Shown piece after piece: positions 44,374 to 46,631 of a stretch of 46,631 bases of DNA (its first letter is position 1; each line of letters starts with the position of its first letter). The stretch is taken from positions 1 to 46,631 of the forward strand of contig JAPLLK010000066.1 of NCBI GenBank assembly GCA_026387575.1, given 5' to 3'. A program made the position numbers and the translations under genes. The DNA is from Nitrospirota bacterium. GTDB taxonomy: Bacteria; Nitrospirota; Thermodesulfovibrionia; Thermodesulfovibrionales; UBA1546. The notes under the pieces were generated by a model that saw only the letters and a list, made by a program, of their open reading frames with translations, was not told the DNA's origin and made no database searches.

Positions 44374-44898
44374 TTATGCCCGTTCCACCTGGAAAAAATT
44401 AAGTTCAACAGGTGTCTGTCTGCCGAATATGCTGACCATTACCTTGAGCCTTCCATGATCCATGTCAACATCCTCAATATATCCAACAAAATTAGTGAAG
44501 GGCCCGTCCGTTATCCTGACTGTCTCATTCTTCTGATACTGTGTCTTAACCTGAGGGGCATGGCCTTTTTCCATTTGCTGCAATATAACATCGACCTCTT
44601 CCTGTGATAATGCCACGGGATTTGATCCCCCCACAAAACCAGTCACTCTCGGCGTCTTCCTGACAAGATGCCATGAATCGTCGTCAAGTTCCATCTCAAT
44701 AAGAATGTATCCAGGATAGAATTTCTTATCGCTCTCTTTTTTCCCGCCGCCTTTGAGTTCAATTATACGTTCAGTGGGAACCAGAACCTGAAATATCTTA
44801 TCCCTAAGATTTTTCTTGTCTGCCTTGTTCTCTATAGCCTGCTTTACCTTTTCTTCCGAACCTGAATAAGTATGTACAACATACCAGTTTTTTCCCAT
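44374..44898 (-). CDS. nusG: Transcription antitermination/elongation factor NusG
   Basis: A 174-residue NusG: NWYVVHTYSGSEEKVKQAIE at the N-terminus (NGN domain), the FYPGYILIEMELDDDSWHLVRKTPRVTGFVGG core, and a C-terminal KOW domain (VRITDGPFTNFVGYIEDVD...RLKVMVSIFGRQTPVELNFFQVE). It binds RNA polymerase and couples it to the ribosome or Rho. It lies 3 bp after secE, the usual secE-nusG-rplKA order. Confidence 0.97.
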   Translation of the reverse strand: MGKNWYVVHTYSGSEEKVKQAIENKADKKNLRDKIFQVLVPTERIIELKGGGKKESDKKFYPGYILIEMELDDDSWHLVRKTPRVTGFVGGSNPVALSQEEVDVILQQMEKGHAPQVKTQYQKNETVRITDGPFTNFVGYIEDVDMDHGRLKVMVSIFGRQTPVELNFFQVERA

Positions 44899-44901
44899 TT
44901 C

Positions 44902-45087
44902 TTACCTCAATAACCTGCTCACTAATTTTGATAACCCGAGGTCAACAACTCCCAAAAACAGCGATACCACCACAACTGCAATAATAACCACCCATGTAGA
45001 CCCTATAAGTTCGTCTTTGCCTGGATAAGCAACCTTTTTAATCTCAATCTTCACTTCTTTAAAGAATTCCTTAATTCTGTTAAACAT
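44902..45087 (-). CDS. secE: Preprotein translocase subunit SecE
   Basis: A 61-residue single-membrane-helix SecE: an amphipathic N-terminus RIKEFFKEVKIEIKKVAYPGKDELIGSTWVVI, then the transmembrane helix AVVVVSLFLGVVDLGLSKLV. This is the short form typical outside the enterobacteria. It forms the SecYEG channel. It sits between tRNA-Trp and nusG. Confidence 0.95.
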   Translation of the reverse strand: MFNRIKEFFKEVKIEIKKVAYPGKDELIGSTWVVIIAVVVVSLFLGVVDLGLSKLVSRLLR

Positions 45088-45135
45088 ATTTTCTTTCGCC
45101 TTTACCTTTTATTTATAACTCTAACCTTTTTAAAG

Positions 45136-45212
45136 TGGCAGGCCAGGAGGGATTCGAACCCCCAACCCTCGGATTTGGAGTCCGACGCTCTAGCCGTTAG
45201 AGCTACTGGCCT
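45136..45212 (-). tRNA. tRNA-Trp (anticodon CCA)
   Basis: A 77-nt cloverleaf on the minus strand. The acceptor AGGCCAG pairs with CTGGCCT, the 3' CCA is encoded, the anticodon loop CTCCAAA lies in a TCGGA/TCCGA stem, and the T arm contains GGTTCGAATCC. It starts 2 bp after the rpmG stop. A tRNA-Trp between rpmG and secE is a common arrangement. Confidence 0.96.
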
Positions 45213-45214
45213 TT

Positions 45215-45367
45215 TTATGGCTTTGTCTCCTTATGCAATGTATGCTTTCTGCAATGCCTGCAGTATTTCTTAAGCTGCAACTTCTCAGTCGTATTCTTTT
45301 TGTTCTTCATCGTTGAATAATTTCTCTCTTTACACTCAGTACACTGAAAAAGAATTATATCGCGCAT
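45215..45367 (-). CDS. rpmG: 50S ribosomal protein L33
   Basis: A 50-residue zinc-binding L33: [20 protein letters not shown], then [18 protein letters not shown]. The four cysteines (CTEC and CRHC) mark the zinc-binding (C+) form. It is too short for many gene callers' size limit but complete, with a purine-rich GAGATAAAAG box upstream. It lies between tuf and tRNA-Trp in the usual order. Confidence 0.95.
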   Translation of the reverse strand: MRDIILFQCTECKERNYSTMKNKKNTTEKLQLKKYCRHCRKHTLHKETKP

Positions 45368-45386
45368 CTTTTATCTCCCACTCGCT

Positions 45387-45407
45387 CTAACTTTTAACTT
45401 TGACTTT
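45387..45407. repeat. Single-arm heptamer repeat between tuf and rpmG
   Basis: CTAACTT, TTAACTT, TGACTTT in 7-bp register at 45387-45407. No inverted partner is seen. Confidence 0.6.
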
Positions 45408-45416
45408 TTAATTTCA

Positions 45417-46616
45417 TTATTGTATTACCTCTGTCACAACCCCTGCTCCCACTGTACGGCCGCCCTCTCTTATAGCAAACCTTAATTCCTTCTCCATTGC
45501 TATCGGCGCTATCATCTCTACTGTTATGGTTGCGTTGTCCCCGGGCATCACCATCTCTACTCCCTCAGGCAGCTGCGCTACTCCTGTTACGTCCGTTGTC
45601 CTGAAGTAAAACTGAGGCCTGTAGCCTTTGAAGAACGGCGTATGTCTTCCGCCCTCTTCTTTTGTCAGTATGTATACCTCTGCCTTGAATTTGGTGTGCG
45701 GGGTTATGCTGCCGGGTTTTGCCAAGACCATTCCACGCTCTACTTCGTCTTTGCCGGTGCCCCTTAACAGTACTCCTATGTTGTCTCCTGCTCTTCCTTC
45801 ATCAAGCAGTTTTCTGAACATCTCTACCCCTGTTGCTACTGTCTTCCTGGTCTCTCTTAATCCTATTATCTCTAATTCTTCTCCTACTTTGACTATCCCT
45901 CTTTCTACTCTGCCTGTTACTACTGTGCCTCTTCCTGATATGCTGAATACGTCTTCTATCGGCATTAAGAATGGCTTGTCTATCGGCCGTTCAGGCGTTG
46001 GTATGTAGCTGTCTACTGCTGCCATTAGTTCATGTACGCATTTGTATTCGGCTGCATTTGTGTCCGTGCTTGTTGATTCCATTGCCTTTAATGCGCTGCC
46101 TTTGATTATCGGTATCTTGTCTCCGGGAAACTGGTACTTTGACAGAAGTTCTCTTACTTCAAGTTCTACAAGGTCAAGAAGCTCCGGGTCATCTACCATG
46201 TCTACTTTGTTCATGAATACTACTATGAAGGGCACTCCTACCTGCCTTGCCAGCAGTATGTGCTCTCTTGTCTGAGGCATGGGCCCGTCTGCCGCGCTTA
46301 CTACTAGTATCGCTCCGTCCATCTGCGCTGCTCCGGTTATCATGTTCTTTACATAGTCGGCATGCCCGGGACAGTCTACGTGCGCATAGTGACGGTTGTC
46401 TGTCTCGTATTCTACATGCGCTGTGGCTATGGTTATTCCTCTTGCCTTTTCCTCAGGTGCATTGTCTATTGAGTCGTATGCCCTGAATTGCGCCTGACCC
46501 TTGAATGACAACACTTTCGTTATTGCTGCCGTTAGTGTTGTCTTGCCGTGGTCTACATGCCCTATTGTCCCTACGTTGCAATGCGGCTTCGTCCTCTCAA
46601 ATTTTGCCTTCGCCAT
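45417..46616 (-). CDS. tuf: Elongation factor Tu
   Basis: A 399-residue EF-Tu, complete. G1 is [10 protein letters not shown] (residues 19-28), switch II region [13 protein letters not shown]4 NKVD, and the beta-barrel domains follow ([13 protein letters not shown], then the ending [16 protein letters not shown]). It delivers aminoacyl-tRNA to the ribosome. An AGGAGGC box precedes the ATG at the right edge of the window, so the promoter lies outside. Codon use and the high C/G third-position pattern differ mildly from neighbours, as usual for a highly expressed gene. Confidence 0.98.
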   Translation of the reverse strand: MAKAKFERTKPHCNVGTIGHVDHGKTTLTAAITKVLSFKGQAQFRAYDSIDNAPEEKARGITIATAHVEYETDNRHYAHVDCPGHADYVKNMITGAAQMDGAILVVSAADGPMPQTREHILLARQVGVPFIVVFMNKVDMVDDPELLDLVELEVRELLSKYQFPGDKIPIIKGSALKAMESTSTDTNAAEYKCVHELMAAVDSYIPTPERPIDKPFLMPIEDVFSISGRGTVVTGRVERGIVKVGEELEIIGLRETRKTVATGVEMFRKLLDEGRAGDNIGVLLRGTGKDEVERGMVLAKPGSITPHTKFKAEVYILTKEEGGRHTPFFKGYRPQFYFRTTDVTGVAQLPEGVEMVMPGDNATITVEMIAPIAMEKELRFAIREGGRTVGAGVVTEVIQ

Positions 46617-46631
46617 TATTGCCTCCTATAA

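Overview
The window is a 46.6 kb chromosomal piece of an anaerobic, probably sulfite/sulfate-respiring bacterium. A dsrC gene followed by an rsbRD-like gene and dsrMKJOP, a ferredoxin-coupled archaeal-type split glutamate synthase, the gene order thrS-infC-rpmI-rplT-pheS and an AT-leaning composition together suggest the Nitrospirota (Thermodesulfovibrio-like relatives). This is inference; no marker such as 16S rRNA is present.

Layout. (1) 1-1904, minus: the 5' part of a PLD/DEAD-type helicase behind a XerD-type recombinase. (2) 2117-7272, plus: a three-gene glutamate synthase operon (glutaminase, FMN/Fe-S synthase, and a GXGXG domain fused to GltD and ferredoxin), facing a SurA-N-like periplasmic protein gene. 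(3) 8010-14403, plus: hisG-hisC-hisB, a HAD phosphatase, nadB and pyk. (4) 14404-18205, minus: an NtrY/NtrX-type two-component system whose kinase gene has lost part of its ATPase domain, plus a DUF4390 gene. (5) 18373-25959, plus: an adenosine-specific kinase, a zinc-ribbon protein, dsrC, the dsrMKJOP membrane complex and a small ferredoxin. (6) 26142-30224, plus: thrS-infC-rpmI-rplT-pheS, without pheT. (7) 30225-32779: an accessory island that reads as an integron-like gene-cassette cluster. It has three attC-like sites whose ends match cassette by cassette, no integrase, and genes for two secreted proteins, a nuclease-fold protein and a ferritin-like protein. (8) 32780-46616, minus: the RNA polymerase/ribosomal/EF-Tu super-operon tuf-rpmG-tRNA-Trp-secE-nusG-rplK-rplA-rplJ-rplL-rpoB-rpoC, ending with a Mut7-C RNase gene and yajQ.

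Two signals stand out beyond the ordinary genes. The first is the attC-like cassette cluster directly behind pheS. The second is a family of degenerate 7-bp tandem repeats (most simply written AGTNNNN), usually as two inverted arms forming a hairpin. They occupy nearly every spacer of the ribosomal/rpo operons and have also entered hisC, nadB and the Mut7-C gene. Other oddities: a DsrJ with a fourth CxxCH motif from a 39-bp tandem duplication, an infC that appears to start at AUA, an rplJ that appears to start at CUG behind an L10 leader, a threonyl-tRNA synthetase without its TGS domain, and the broken NtrY kinase.
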